Shown in pieces: positions 45,774-54,053 of a stretch of DNA of 57,940 nucleotides. A program made the position numbers and the translations under genes. The stretch lies in NCBI GenBank assembly GCA_020720805.1, contig DYNZ01000011.1, positions 1-57,940 on the forward strand. The letters are read 5' to 3'. The notes beneath the pieces were generated by a model, which saw nothing but the letters and a program-made list of their open reading frames with translations, was not told where the DNA came from and did not search any database. Position 1 is the stretch's first letter; each line of letters opens with the position of its first letter. This DNA comes from Leptospira biflexa. GTDB taxonomy: Bacteria > Spirochaetota > DYNZ01.

Positions 45774-47054
45774 TTATTTAGACCATTTTTTGAAAATCAA
45801 TGTTCCATTGACATCGCCAAAACCAAAGCTTGCCTTAGCGACAATGTTGATTTCTGCCGATTTCAACTCGCGGACAATGCTTTTTTCAAAAGCCTTCACC
45901 CCATCATGCAAATCCTCACAGTTGATGGATGGGTGTATAAACCCTCTGTACATTTGCAGGATGGCCGCTACCGACTCAATACTACCCGCTGCGCCCAGGC
46001 CATGACCAATCATGGATTTGGTTGAGTTGATCCAGGGAAAATCTTCCGGACCGCGCCCCAGACCCTTTGACCAGTTGCCTACTTCGATAGGGTCAGCCAT
46101 TGTCGCGGTAAGGTGACCATTGATATAATCGACATCCTTGCCTGTGATACCAGCACTCTGTAAAGCCATCTGGATATTTTTCTGCACCGATGTCGGGTTC
46201 GGGGCTGTCATGGATCCACCCATTCTATGGCCGCCGCAGTTCAAACTTGCTCCAATGATCTCCGCATAAATACGGGCGCCGCGCGCCTGCGCAGACTCCA
46301 GGCTCTCCAGCACTAGGATGCCCGCTCCAGATCCGGGTATAAACCCGCCTGCGCTGGCACTCATAGGCCTGGACGCCTTCTCTGGAGCCGCATTGGAATC
46401 ACTGTTCAAAACCTTCATCGCGTCAAAGGCTCCCCAAATATATTTCGAGCTGCCTTCCGCACCTCCAGCTACCATTTTATCCGCATAACCGTGCTTGATT
46501 CTGTAATAGGACTCGATAATTGCCTCTGTACCGGTATTGCATGCAGAGCTATTGCTGGTGACATGGTTACCAAGGGCCAGCACTCCGGAAAGTTTGGCAG
46601 AAACCGAACTACCCATCGTCTGCTCCACACCTGTAGAGCCAATCCGGCGCACCTTTCCCGCATCCACACGCGGAATAATCAGCTCGGAAATGGTATCCAT
46701 TCCACCAAGTCCAATACCAACAACGCAACCGGCATCCCAATTGACATAGTCGCTGTTGACAGCCGGAACCTCGAGGCCAGCATCTTTCCAGGCATCAATG
46801 GAGGCAATCCCCGCATAGATCATGGCCTCATTCATAGCCAGCAAGCTTTCGGAATCAAAATACTCTTTCTTTTTTTCCTGCATACCCAGAGGGATTCCAC
46901 CTACCTGGCAGCTAAAATTCAGCTCTTTCAGGTACTCAAAATAACGAATACCGCTTTTTCCGGCACGGAGAGCCTGTTCAAACTCCTCCAGACCATGCCC
47001 GTTCGCTGCGATAACCCCCATCCCGGTGATGACAACTCTACGATCTTGGCTCAT
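45774..47054 (-). CDS. fabF: beta-ketoacyl-ACP synthase, FabF/FabB type
   Basis: It elongates acyl-ACP with malonyl-ACP. The 426-residue protein has the full catalytic set: Cys172 in SACNTGTEA, His314 in NGHLTAT (the usual NAHGTST block is altered but keeps His), and His351 in KSMIGHGLGAAGS with Lys346. It overlaps the FabZ-like gene by four bases. Being a Cys-His-His enzyme it is KAS I/II, not the priming KAS III. It lies immediately upstream of the ACP gene. Confidence 0.94.
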   Translation of the reverse strand: MSQDRRVVITGMGVIAANGHGLEEFEQALRAGKSGIRYFEYLKELNFSCQVGGIPLGMQEKKKEYFDSESLLAMNEAMIYAGIASIDAWKDAGLEVPAVNSDYVNWDAGCVVGIGLGGMDTISELIIPRVDAGKVRRIGSTGVEQTMGSSVSAKLSGVLALGNHVTSNSSACNTGTEAIIESYYRIKHGYADKMVAGGAEGSSKYIWGAFDAMKVLNSDSNAAPEKASRPMSASAGGFIPGSGAGILVLESLESAQARGARIYAEIIGASLNCGGHRMGGSMTAPNPTSVQKNIQMALQSAGITGKDVDYINGHLTATMADPIEVGNWSKGLGRGPEDFPWINSTKSMIGHGLGAAGSIESVAAILQMYRGFIHPSINCEDLHDGVKAFEKSIVRELKSAEINIVAKASFGFGDVNGTLIFKKWSK

Positions 47055-47515
47055 TTTTCTACTCCATATCCTGACAAAATCCCGCTAGCAGCCACACGCC
47101 CATCGACGTGAGCCAACGTTACTTTTGCCTTTAATTTGTTTCTTCTAAAAAATAACTTTTCACTGCTGACAATCACCCGATCCCCTGGCAGCACCGGTGT
47201 GGAAAACTCCACCTCAGCGTCGGAAAACATCGTCAGGTACTGCTTTTGGGAACCTGTCCGGTAATTGATATACAACGCCATGGCAACCAGGCCAATTTGC
47301 GCCATACACTCCAGGAGAATCACCCCGGGTGTTACCGGATTGCCTGGAAAGTGTCCAGCGTAAAAAAACTCATCCATTTTAAAGGTATAACCGCCAACCG
47401 CATGCTCTTCGGACAGCTCTTCGATATGATCCACGAAGCGAAAAGGATACTGTTGAGGTATCTGGTCCAGAACAATCTGTATGATTGCCTGATCCCTTTC
47501 CACATAATTAGCCAC
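47051..47515 (-). CDS. FabZ-like hotdog-fold 3-hydroxyacyl-ACP dehydratase
   Basis: The start is the GTG at 47515: GGAGG lies eight bases upstream inside the end of fabG, and the overlap with fabG is then eight bases. The ATG at 47536 has no ribosome site. The 154-residue product has IPQQYPFRFVD and AGHFPGNPVTPGVILLECMAQIG, the FabZ active-site helix with its His and the Glu of LLE. It removes water from 3-hydroxyacyl-ACP. A FabA-type dehydratase is also present in the operon. The mid-region DAEVEFSTPVLPGD is typical. Confidence 0.9.
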   Translation of the reverse strand: MANYVERDQAIIQIVLDQIPQQYPFRFVDHIEELSEEHAVGGYTFKMDEFFYAGHFPGNPVTPGVILLECMAQIGLVAMALYINYRTGSQKQYLTMFSDAEVEFSTPVLPGDRVIVSSEKLFFRRNKLKAKVTLAHVDGRVAASGILSGYGVEK

Positions 47516-48236
47516 TGAACATTCCTCCGTTGACATGAATCACTGATCCAGTTATATAGGTTGCGCTCTCCATTAAAAAGCGAACCACATCAGCGATCTC
47601 TTCGGCCCTACCCATACGTCCCAGCGGAATGGTGGCCAGAATTTTCTCTTTGATGTCATCACCCAGCTCGGTAGTCATATCGGTCTCGATAAAACCTGGA
47701 GCGACTGAATTTACCAGAATATTGTACGATGCAAACTCCATGGCGGCTGTTTTCGTAAAATTATCGATTCCTGCCTTGGTCATACCATATAGGGACTGGG
47801 TAGGGTTTCCAGTGGCTCCCACGACGCTGGAAATATTCACAACTCTTCCCTCTTTTTTTCGGATAAAAAAACGGGAGAGCCTTTTGGTCAGATACCAGGT
47901 ATTGCGCAAATTGGTGTTGATGATTTTATCAAACTCATCTAAACTCGCTGAAAAGATGGGATTATCAATAGTAAATCCCGCATTATTCACCAGACCGTAC
48001 AGATTGCTACTCAGCTCTTTTTTTACAAAATCGTAGATGACATCGGCACCCTCTACCTGGGAGAGATCCGCCTGCAGCAGAAAGGAGTCAGGCAGCTCGC
48101 GCTGTAGCTCCTCTGCTGGCCCCTTGCTAGCGTTGTAGTGAATACCAACTCGATAGCCTGCCTGCGCCAATGTCCGCGCAATGGCTCGCCCTATCCCCTT
48201 TGATGCTCCCGTAACGATAACAACCTTTTTTTCCAT
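47508..48236 (-). CDS. fabG: 3-oxoacyl-ACP reductase FabG
   Basis: This SDR of 242 residues (start Met at 48236, which begins directly before VVIVTGASKGIGRAIA) has the NADPH motif TGASKGIG, NNAG, catalytic Ser in NISSVVGATG, and YGMTKAG (Tyr-x3-Lys). It ends NGGMFSG, as FabG enzymes do. It reduces 3-oxoacyl-ACP in the elongation cycle. An in-frame ATG at 48248 and an alternative start at 48263 exist but sit too close to or upstream of the ribosome site. It overlaps the FabZ-like gene by eight bases. Confidence 0.93.
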   Translation of the reverse strand: MEKKVVIVTGASKGIGRAIARTLAQAGYRVGIHYNASKGPAEELQRELPDSFLLQADLSQVEGADVIYDFVKKELSSNLYGLVNNAGFTIDNPIFSASLDEFDKIINTNLRNTWYLTKRLSRFFIRKKEGRVVNISSVVGATGNPTQSLYGMTKAGIDNFTKTAAMEFASYNILVNSVAPGFIETDMTTELGDDIKEKILATIPLGRMGRAEEIADVVRFLMESATYITGSVIHVNGGMFSG

Positions 48237-48290
48237 CACTGTTCCCATTTCCTTACAATACAAACGATCTTCAAACAGAGTGATTTCTAC

Positions 48291-48878
48291 TCATGTCGCT
48301 AAGATACCGCCCACCGATTTTTCACTGCGCCTCGGGTAATCGCTATAGGCAATTCCCTTAAAAAGCCCCGCTTTGGCATCCTTCAGCACATAGATAAGCT
48401 CATCATCCACAAAAACCTTTGCGTTACCTACTGCCATGGAGGCTCCGCGATCCTCCATATTGGTGAAACGGCGGATGTCAATCTCGTATCGAACCAATTT
48501 ATTGAAGGGTCGAATCTGCCCCATAAACTCCACATCCTTGATGCCCAGCGCTCTTCCTGCTCCGCTTGCGCCGGCATAACAGCAATAAAACCCAACCAAC
48601 TGCCAGACCGCATCCACGCCAAGGCAACCAGGCTGCACGGGATCGCCTTTAAAATGCACCTGAAAGAACCATTCGTCCATCTGAACATCTTTTTCAGCAA
48701 TAATCTTACCGCGGTTGCCGCTTTGCGAGATCAAGGTGATTCGGTCCACCATCAGCATCGGCGGCAGGGGAATACGCGGGAATTCAGCCGGACCGTCATC
48801 CAGCAAAGTCCCGTGGGCGTGGGCTAATAGCTCCTCTTTGGTAAAATGGTCTCTTTTAAAAAAATCCTGGTATTTCAT
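48291..48878 (-). CDS. fabA: 3-hydroxyacyl-ACP dehydratase/isomerase FabA type
   Basis: The 195-residue protein has the FabA active site HFKGDPVQPGCLGVDAVWQLVGFY with His75 and Asp89, the same spacing as in E. coli FabA. FabA can both dehydrate and isomerise, giving cis-unsaturated chains, although FabA-like members may lack isomerase activity. It is about 20 residues longer than E. coli FabA at the N-terminus. It lies between the enoyl reductase-like gene (23 bases upstream) and fabG. Confidence 0.9.
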   Translation of the reverse strand: MKYQDFFKRDHFTKEELLAHAHGTLLDDGPAEFPRIPLPPMLMVDRITLISQSGNRGKIIAEKDVQMDEWFFQVHFKGDPVQPGCLGVDAVWQLVGFYCCYAGASGAGRALGIKDVEFMGQIRPFNKLVRYEIDIRRFTNMEDRGASMAVGNAKVFVDDELIYVLKDAKAGLFKGIAYSDYPRRSEKSVGGILAT

Positions 48879-48901
48879 AATCTTCCGAATCTATGCTTTC
48901 A

Positions 48902-49837
48902 TTATCCTGAGATATGCTCACCGCCGTCAACGCGGATAATATCTCCATTAATCCAACCCGCTTCATCCAGGGACAAAAGAGCGATCACATTTGCCACATC
49001 CTCTGTTCTGGTCAAACGGCCAAAGGGGTTGCGCAACCGGGCATTGGCTACCAGGTGTTTGTTCCCGGGGATCAGGCGCAACGCTGGGGTATCGGTGACT
49101 CCCGCCTGAACAATATTGGATCGGATACCGTGAGAGGCGAACTCCTTGGCAATAGCGCGGGAAACGGACTCCATGGCCACCTTTGCTGCGCTCACCGCAG
49201 CATACCCTCTCCAGGCGATCTCATTGCCTTCGCTGGTCATCCCCAGAACGCGGGCATCATCAGCAAACATCCCCCGCTTAAAAATGTCCCGAGTCCACAC
49301 CAGCATACTGGTTCCCATGGCAAAAATGGTGTTATGCAGATCCTCTTCTTCTATAAATAATTCGTTGTTATAGGCTGGGTCGTCTGCGATACCAAGCAAC
49401 GAGTCGGTACCCTCTTCAAAAAGCCGGTTGACCTCAGCCTTGACTTTGGCGGGGTCAACACCGAGCGCCTGAGCCAGCTTCTCTGCCGGAGAGGGGCTGG
49501 TTTTAGGCTTTTGCGGAGCGACCAACTTCAGATTGCCAAAGGCGATCGAGTGCATCAGCAATCGAATTTTCCCTGAGCCAAGTTGCGGCTGTAGATCCTG
49601 TAGAATCTGGGCGCGGCTTTCTGCTGCCAACGCGTCGGTATTGAACGCTACAAATTGTACACCCTGCTGCTGTATCCAGGCGAACTCCTCTTCAATGCGC
49701 GCCATTGATCCTCTGCGGTCGCGATGAACAACACAGATATTCATTCCCATACTGCTCAACTTTTTCGCGGTGGCCAGACCAAATCCGCTTGATCCTCCCA
49801 GAATGACAGCCCAAAGATTTTTACCTTTAAAATCCAT
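48902..49837 (-). CDS. enoyl-ACP reductase-like SDR with a 50-residue insertion
   Basis: A 311-residue SDR starting VILGGSSGFG. The active site reads GYAAVSAAK (Tyr212, six residues, Lys219), the Tyr-x6-Lys spacing of FabI/FabL enoyl reductases and not the Tyr-x3-Lys of FabG. LLMHSIAFG matches the FabI region VHSI. Between about residues 107 and 165 lies an extra segment (KPKTSPSPAEKLAQALGVD onward) absent from ordinary FabI (about 260 residues). It would reduce the 2-enoyl-ACP double bond. I call it FabI/FabL-like; the insertion makes an exact name uncertain. Confidence 0.82.
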   Translation of the reverse strand: MDFKGKNLWAVILGGSSGFGLATAKKLSSMGMNICVVHRDRRGSMARIEEEFAWIQQQGVQFVAFNTDALAAESRAQILQDLQPQLGSGKIRLLMHSIAFGNLKLVAPQKPKTSPSPAEKLAQALGVDPAKVKAEVNRLFEEGTDSLLGIADDPAYNNELFIEEEDLHNTIFAMGTSMLVWTRDIFKRGMFADDARVLGMTSEGNEIAWRGYAAVSAAKVAMESVSRAIAKEFASHGIRSNIVQAGVTDTPALRLIPGNKHLVANARLRNPFGRLTRTEDVANVIALLSLDEAGWINGDIIRVDGGEHISG

Positions 49838-49893
49838 ACATTGACTCCTGCTTTTGTGAATTACCAGAATGGTACGCTATGATAACCCCAATG

Positions 49894-49923
49894 AAAAAAG
49901 CGCGGCCATGAACGAACCACGCA
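49894..49923 (-). terminator. intrinsic terminator after fabD
   Basis: Read on the minus strand, a GC-rich stem (GCGTGG with CCGCGC, one G-U pair) is followed by six T. It lies 24 bases after the fabD stop and before the enoyl reductase-like gene, so fabD may be a separate or partly separate message from the genes downstream. Confidence 0.6.
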
Positions 49924-49946
49924 CACCTGTTTTGCTCTTCCGGAAC

Positions 49947-50882
49947 TTAGGATTTTGGAAATAGCTTCTCTGCGGAACGCAGGGTGAAAACAGTAGGAAC
50001 CTCAACTCCGATGGTCGCAAAAAATTTTGTCAGAACCCGGTTTGGGCCAAGCTCCAGGATCTCGTTTGCGTGAGTACGCATCAGCTCCATATTTTCGATC
50101 CAGCGAACGGAACCGCTTATCTGATCCACAAGGTTGTCCAAAAGTCGTTGCGGCTCATGAAAACTGCCGGTAAAATTTGAGGCTACCATCTCCGCTCTCT
50201 CAAACTGAAAAGAGCGGCTAAATCCCTGCAGATAGTCGCGAAACTCCGCCTCAATCTCCTTCATCAAACGGGAGTGAAAGGGAGCGCTGACATTTAAGGG
50301 AACAATCTTGATGCCAGGGTATTGAGCCTCCAACGCCTGGCTGGCCTTCTCGACACCCTCTTTCGAGCCGCTGATGACAATCTGGCTGCCCGAGTTGTAA
50401 TTAGCAATATCTGCTCCACTCCCAGTGACGATCTCGCTGAACTCCGGAGAGGCGACACTCTCCAGAATCACAGCAGCCATGCTCCCCTTGCCCTCAGGAA
50501 CAGCCTGCTGCATGAGAGCGCCCCTTTTGCGAACAATTTTTACGGCATCCACAAAGGGAATGACCTCCGCCGCTACCAGCGCGGAGTACTCCCCCAGGCT
50601 ATGACCGGCAAAAAAGGAGGCCGTGAGCTGATACTGCTTCTGCAGATAGCGATAGACAACGATCTCCATAGTGAGGATCGCAGGCTGGGTAAACTCTGTC
50701 AGATTCAGACGCTCATCCTCGGTAAAGCAGATCTGCTTGAGATCGACATCCAGAGCGGCAGAAGCTTCATCAAAAAGCCGCATCGATTCGGCGTCACTTT
50801 GCGCAAAATCCTGCCCCATACCCGGGCGCTGTGCCCCCTGTCCAGGGAAAACTACAGCTAAACTCTTCCATTCATTCTGCAT
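49947..50882 (-). CDS. fabD: malonyl-CoA:ACP transacylase FabD
   Basis: It loads malonyl groups on to ACP. The 311-residue protein has VFPGQGAQRPGMG, the active Ser95 in GHSLGEYSALVA, and the catalytic His in SAPFHSRLM. It is the first gene of the leftward fatty-acid run. GAGG lies ten bases before the start. Upstream, 50883-51844 is a 962-base stretch without genes containing an inverted repeat, a family A repeat and the leader of the symporter operon. Confidence 0.95.
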   Translation of the reverse strand: MQNEWKSLAVVFPGQGAQRPGMGQDFAQSDAESMRLFDEASAALDVDLKQICFTEDERLNLTEFTQPAILTMEIVVYRYLQKQYQLTASFFAGHSLGEYSALVAAEVIPFVDAVKIVRKRGALMQQAVPEGKGSMAAVILESVASPEFSEIVTGSGADIANYNSGSQIVISGSKEGVEKASQALEAQYPGIKIVPLNVSAPFHSRLMKEIEAEFRDYLQGFSRSFQFERAEMVASNFTGSFHEPQRLLDNLVDQISGSVRWIENMELMRTHANEILELGPNRVLTKFFATIGVEVPTVFTLRSAEKLFPKS

Positions 50883-51167
50883 ATATAGATTACCTCATGC
50901 CGCTAATCTCATTTTTGCGGCTAATATTGTGCACTGCACGCCAGATGGTTATTCTAAAACCATCTTTTCATTTATAGCAACCCGAGAGAGCTCGAGCTAT
51001 TGTATCTAAGTTTGTATTAATAGGATATCGTTTTTAAGCTTCATGTGCCAGCTCAACCCAATCCAGACCCTTCGAAAGAGCTCTCCTACCCTTTCGTGTC
51101 TGCACGGTAAATCTGATCCTGATCGCATTTGGGACATTTACGGGATTCCGGAAAAAAAATCAATACC

Positions 51168-51222
51168 TTTTATTATACTGCAAGGAAAGTGCAAGGAGCG
51201 TTTTTCTGGCAGTATAATAAAA
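51168..51222. other. perfect 14-bp inverted repeat in the fabD-symporter intergenic space
   Basis: TTTTATTATACTGC (51168-51181) is repeated exactly in reverse complement at 51209-51222, with a 27-base spacer containing AAGGAAAGTGCAAGGAGCG. It is AT-rich in the arms. It could be a transcription terminator-like hairpin, a protein site or a small mobile-element remnant. It lies 286 bases upstream of the fabD start, and on the plus strand it is 623 bases from the symporter gene. Confidence 0.6.
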
Positions 51223-51293
51223 ACCGAAAAATTTGTATATTTCCCATCTCCTGAAAATCAAGAATGACCTCTATTTTCCCACCTTTTGAAAAC

Positions 51294-51399
51294 TATACTA
51301 AAGGCATTTTGGTTTTCGGATATCGCAAGGCAATGCCAGCGATGTCGACGCACCCTTTAGCCAGCATAAAACCCGAGAACCAAAGTGTTTCGAGTATAT
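51294..51399 (+). repeat. interspersed repeat A, copy 3 (106 bp)
   Basis: Same length as copies 1 and 2 and almost identical to them. It starts TATACTAAAGGC and ends GAGTATAT. The flanking sequences differ from those of the other copies beyond the terminal TATA. Confidence 0.88.
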
Positions 51400-51593
51400 C
51401 TATCCTGCTTGGTGTGATGTTACCCGTCCATCAAATCATAGAAAAAAGAGAGAATCCGTTTCACCTCGCACTGGCATGCCCTATTTCACGGATCATTCCC
51501 CCAAAATGCTCCCAAAAACTGCGTTATCAGAAATACTAAAAATATTTAGTAAACTTTATTTTCCAAAACCAATACCTTATCCTTTTTTTTTGA

Positions 51594-51621
51594 TTGACTT
51601 TTCAAATGGCCTGTGTATAGT
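51594..51621 (+). promoter_or_regulatory. sigma-70-like promoter for the DUF4212-symporter operon
   Basis: TTGACT (51594-51599) and TATAGT (51616-51621) are separated by 16 bases. Transcription would start near 51628, giving a leader of about 215 bases before the DUF4212 start. Confidence 0.65.
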
Positions 51622-51652
51622 TTCCGCACAATCCAATACATAGAGAATACTT

Positions 51653-51707
51653 TAGATTGTCCGAAAGAGGCAGAAATGCCAACAAAGCCGCGAGGCAGGA
51701 CAATTTA
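51653..51707 (+). ncRNA. compact three-way-junction RNA fold in the symporter leader, class unknown
   Basis: A 10-bp closing stem (51653-51662 with 51698-51707, one G-U pair) encloses two small hairpins. The first is GGCA-GAAA-TGCC (51669-51680), the second GCC-GCGA-GGC (51687-51696), both with GNRA tetraloops. The joining strands are GAAAGA, AACAAA and a single A, unusually A-rich. The element lies within the predicted leader, about 25 bases after the promoter and 137 bases before the DUF4212 start. It does not match the consensus features of riboswitch classes I can recall. A regulatory RNA is inferred from fold and position. Confidence 0.5.
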
Positions 51708-51844
51708 TACCTATTTTTTATTCAAAAAAGGGCTGATGGCTTCTGCGGCATATCATAGCTTCAGGGGTTTGCATAGCCTATGGATAATTTAGTGCAAGTA
51801 GCTTAACTTTTGCATAACCACTCTATTTTGATTCTGGAGGAAAA

Positions 51845-52108
51845 ATGGATAAGGGAAAATTACAAGAGTATTGGAGAAAGAACCTAACCATCGTATCGCT
51901 TCTGCTTGCGATATGGTTTCTTTTCGGCTATGTTCTTTCTATCTTTCTCGCAGATACTTTAGACGCAATGGGTCCAGTATTGGGAGGTTTTAAGCTTGGC
52001 TTCTGGTTTTCACAGCAAGGCTCCGAAATCCTCTTTGTTATACTGATCTTTGTTTATGTTTGGCTGATGAATCGTCTCGACCGCGAGTACGATGTTCACG
52101 AAGAGTAG
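51845..52108 (+). CDS. DUF4212 small membrane subunit of a sodium/solute symporter
   Basis: An 87-residue protein with two membrane helices (LTIVSLLLAIWFLFGYVLSI and a second from about residue 50 to 75, ending FVYVWLMNRLDREYDV). DUF4212 proteins are encoded directly before VC_2705-family symporters and are thought to form part of the same transporter. GGAGG lies before the ATG. The symporter gene follows after 22 bases. Confidence 0.92.
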   Translation: MDKGKLQEYWRKNLTIVSLLLAIWFLFGYVLSIFLADTLDAMGPVLGGFKLGFWFSQQGSEILFVILIFVYVWLMNRLDREYDVHEE

Positions 52109-52130
52109 GAATTAGGGAGGATAAACAAGA

Positions 52131-53828
52131 ATGGATCCAATATTATTATGGACGATAATCTTCGTCGTTGGTTCATTTGCCGTATATATCGGTATTGCAA
52201 TTGCAACCAGGGCGAAATCTACAGGTGACTTCTATGTAGCGGAAAAATCCGTTCACCCAGTACTCAATGGTATGGCTACTGGCGCTGACTGGATGTCTGC
52301 AGCTTCCTTCATCTCTATGGCTGGTTTGATCTCCGTTATCGGTCGCGACGGAGCGGTCTATCTGTTAGGATGGACAGGCGGTTATGTACTGCTGGCTCTG
52401 CTGTTAGCTCCATATCTGCGTAAGTTCGGTAAGTTTACAGTACCAGACTTCGTTGGTGAGCGCTACTACTCTGATACAGCACGCCTTGTAGCGGTAGTTG
52501 CAGCGGTGTTCGTATCCTTTACCTATGTAGCTGGCCAGATGCGCGGTGTAGGGGTTGTATTCTCCCGCTTTCTTGGAGTACCGATTGAATTAGGCGTTGT
52601 CATTGGAATGGCACTGGTATTCTTCTATGCCACAATAGGTGGAATGAAGGGAATTACCTATACTCAGGTTGCTCAGTATGTTGTACTGATCATCGCTTAC
52701 CTGGTTCCCGCGATCTTCCTCTCCCTGCAGATGACTGGTAATTTTCTGCCTCAGTTAGGATTTGGCGGCACTCTGGCCGACGGTACCTATATCCTCTCTG
52801 CCCTGGACAAACTGAACACCGATTTGGGATTCAAGGCCTATACGGTAGGGACGAAAAGCACAATCGACGTTTTTATGATTACCCTGGCGCTGATGGTCGG
52901 TACAGCCGGTCTGCCACACGTAATCATCCGTTTCTTCACAGTGCCAAAGGTATCTGATGCCCGTATCTCTGCTGGTTGGGCTCTGTTCTTCATTGCCCTG
53001 CTGTACACCACAGCTCCAGCTATCTCTGTATTTGCCAGAACCAACATCATTCTGACAACACATAACAAGAAATATGACACAGAGATCCCTTCTTGGTTCA
53101 AAAACTGGCAGAAAACCGGTCTGGTGAAATGGGACGATAAAAACAAAGATGGCATTGTACAGTACTACAACCCAGCGAACAAGCAGTTTGCCGCTGAAGG
53201 TAAACTGAACGAGCTGACTGTTGACAACGACATCATCGTATTGGCAAACCCAGAGATCTCTGGTCTGCCATCATGGGTTGTTGGTCTGGTTGCATCAGGC
53301 GGTATCGCTGCTGCACTTTCAACTGCGGCCGGTCTGCTGTTGGTTATCTCCACATCAATATCGCATGACCTTTTCAAAAAGGTTCTGACTCCGGACATCA
53401 CAGAGAAAACCGAGCTAATGTACGCACGGGTTGCTGCTGGTGTCGCGGTTATCATTGCTGGATACTTCGGTATCAAACCCCCGGGATTTGTTGCCCAGGT
53501 AGTAGCCTTTGCTTTCGGTCTGGCTGCCTCTTCCTTCTTCCCCATTATCATCATGGGAATCTTCTGGAAGAAAGCAAACCGCCAGGGAGCTGTTGCTGGT
53601 ATGATCATAGGACTTGTCTTTACAGCAACCTATATCATCTACTTCAAGTTCATCAACCCTGCGGCAAACGTTCCTGCCAACTGGATGTTTGGTATCTCAC
53701 CTGAAGGTATCGGATCTGTTGGTATGTTTATCAACGCGCTTGTCATCGTGATTGTATCCAACATGACTCCACCTCCTCCACAGGAAGTTCAGGACATGGT
53801 GGAGAGCATCCGCTACCCAAGAGCATAA
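52131..53828 (+). CDS. sodium:solute symporter, VC_2705 / ActP-like
   Basis: A 565-residue membrane protein of the SSF family with about thirteen helices. Family features are GDFYVAEKSVHPVLNGMATGADWMSAASF near the N-terminus, TAGLPHVIIRFFTVP near 265, and ISTSISHDLFKKVL near 410. The relatives are acetate/propionate permease-like and paired with DUF4212 proteins. Substrate is therefore likely to be a small carboxylate, but this is inference. A loop of about 75 residues containing WFKNWQKTGLVKWDDKNKDG lies between helices. It ends in an intrinsic terminator. Confidence 0.94.
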   Translation: MDPILLWTIIFVVGSFAVYIGIAIATRAKSTGDFYVAEKSVHPVLNGMATGADWMSAASFISMAGLISVIGRDGAVYLLGWTGGYVLLALLLAPYLRKFGKFTVPDFVGERYYSDTARLVAVVAAVFVSFTYVAGQMRGVGVVFSRFLGVPIELGVVIGMALVFFYATIGGMKGITYTQVAQYVVLIIAYLVPAIFLSLQMTGNFLPQLGFGGTLADGTYILSALDKLNTDLGFKAYTVGTKSTIDVFMITLALMVGTAGLPHVIIRFFTVPKVSDARISAGWALFFIALLYTTAPAISVFARTNIILTTHNKKYDTEIPSWFKNWQKTGLVKWDDKNKDGIVQYYNPANKQFAAEGKLNELTVDNDIIVLANPEISGLPSWVVGLVASGGIAAALSTAAGLLLVISTSISHDLFKKVLTPDITEKTELMYARVAAGVAVIIAGYFGIKPPGFVAQVVAFAFGLAASSFFPIIIMGIFWKKANRQGAVAGMIIGLVFTATYIIYFKFINPAANVPANWMFGISPEGIGSVGMFINALVIVIVSNMTPPPPQEVQDMVESIRYPRA

Positions 53829-53917
53829 TCAAGGCTCATCCGCACAGCCGTTGGTTTGTGATTCAATTCAAGCGAACGGTTGCGCTGTTTTTTTTAACTT
53901 CTCAGCGATTCACTAAG

Positions 53918-53942
53918 CCTCCCTTCGGGGAGGTTTTTTTTT
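53918..53942 (+). terminator. intrinsic terminator of the symporter operon
   Basis: CCTCCC and GGGAGG form a 6-bp stem with a stable TTCG tetraloop, followed by nine T. A weaker hairpin with eight T lies just upstream (about 53872-53897). Confidence 0.93.
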
Positions 53943-54053
53943 GAGCTCAACCATAAAGAATTGTCTTTTCATAAATTTGTAAGTGCCCCATAAGGAAAAT
54001 CTCACCGCAAATGAGCGAAACTTCGGGATTCCGTCAGGAAGACCGAAGCAAAA

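Noticed and set aside
51043-51267. 74-residue frame in the fabD-symporter gap
   Set aside because: It spans the perfect inverted repeat and lacks a ribosome site or family resemblance.
51653-51707. c-di-GMP-I riboswitch or hammerhead ribozyme
   Set aside because: ACAAAGCC recalls the c-di-GMP-I GCAAAGCC block but the other conserved blocks are missing; the hammerhead CUGANGA core is absent.
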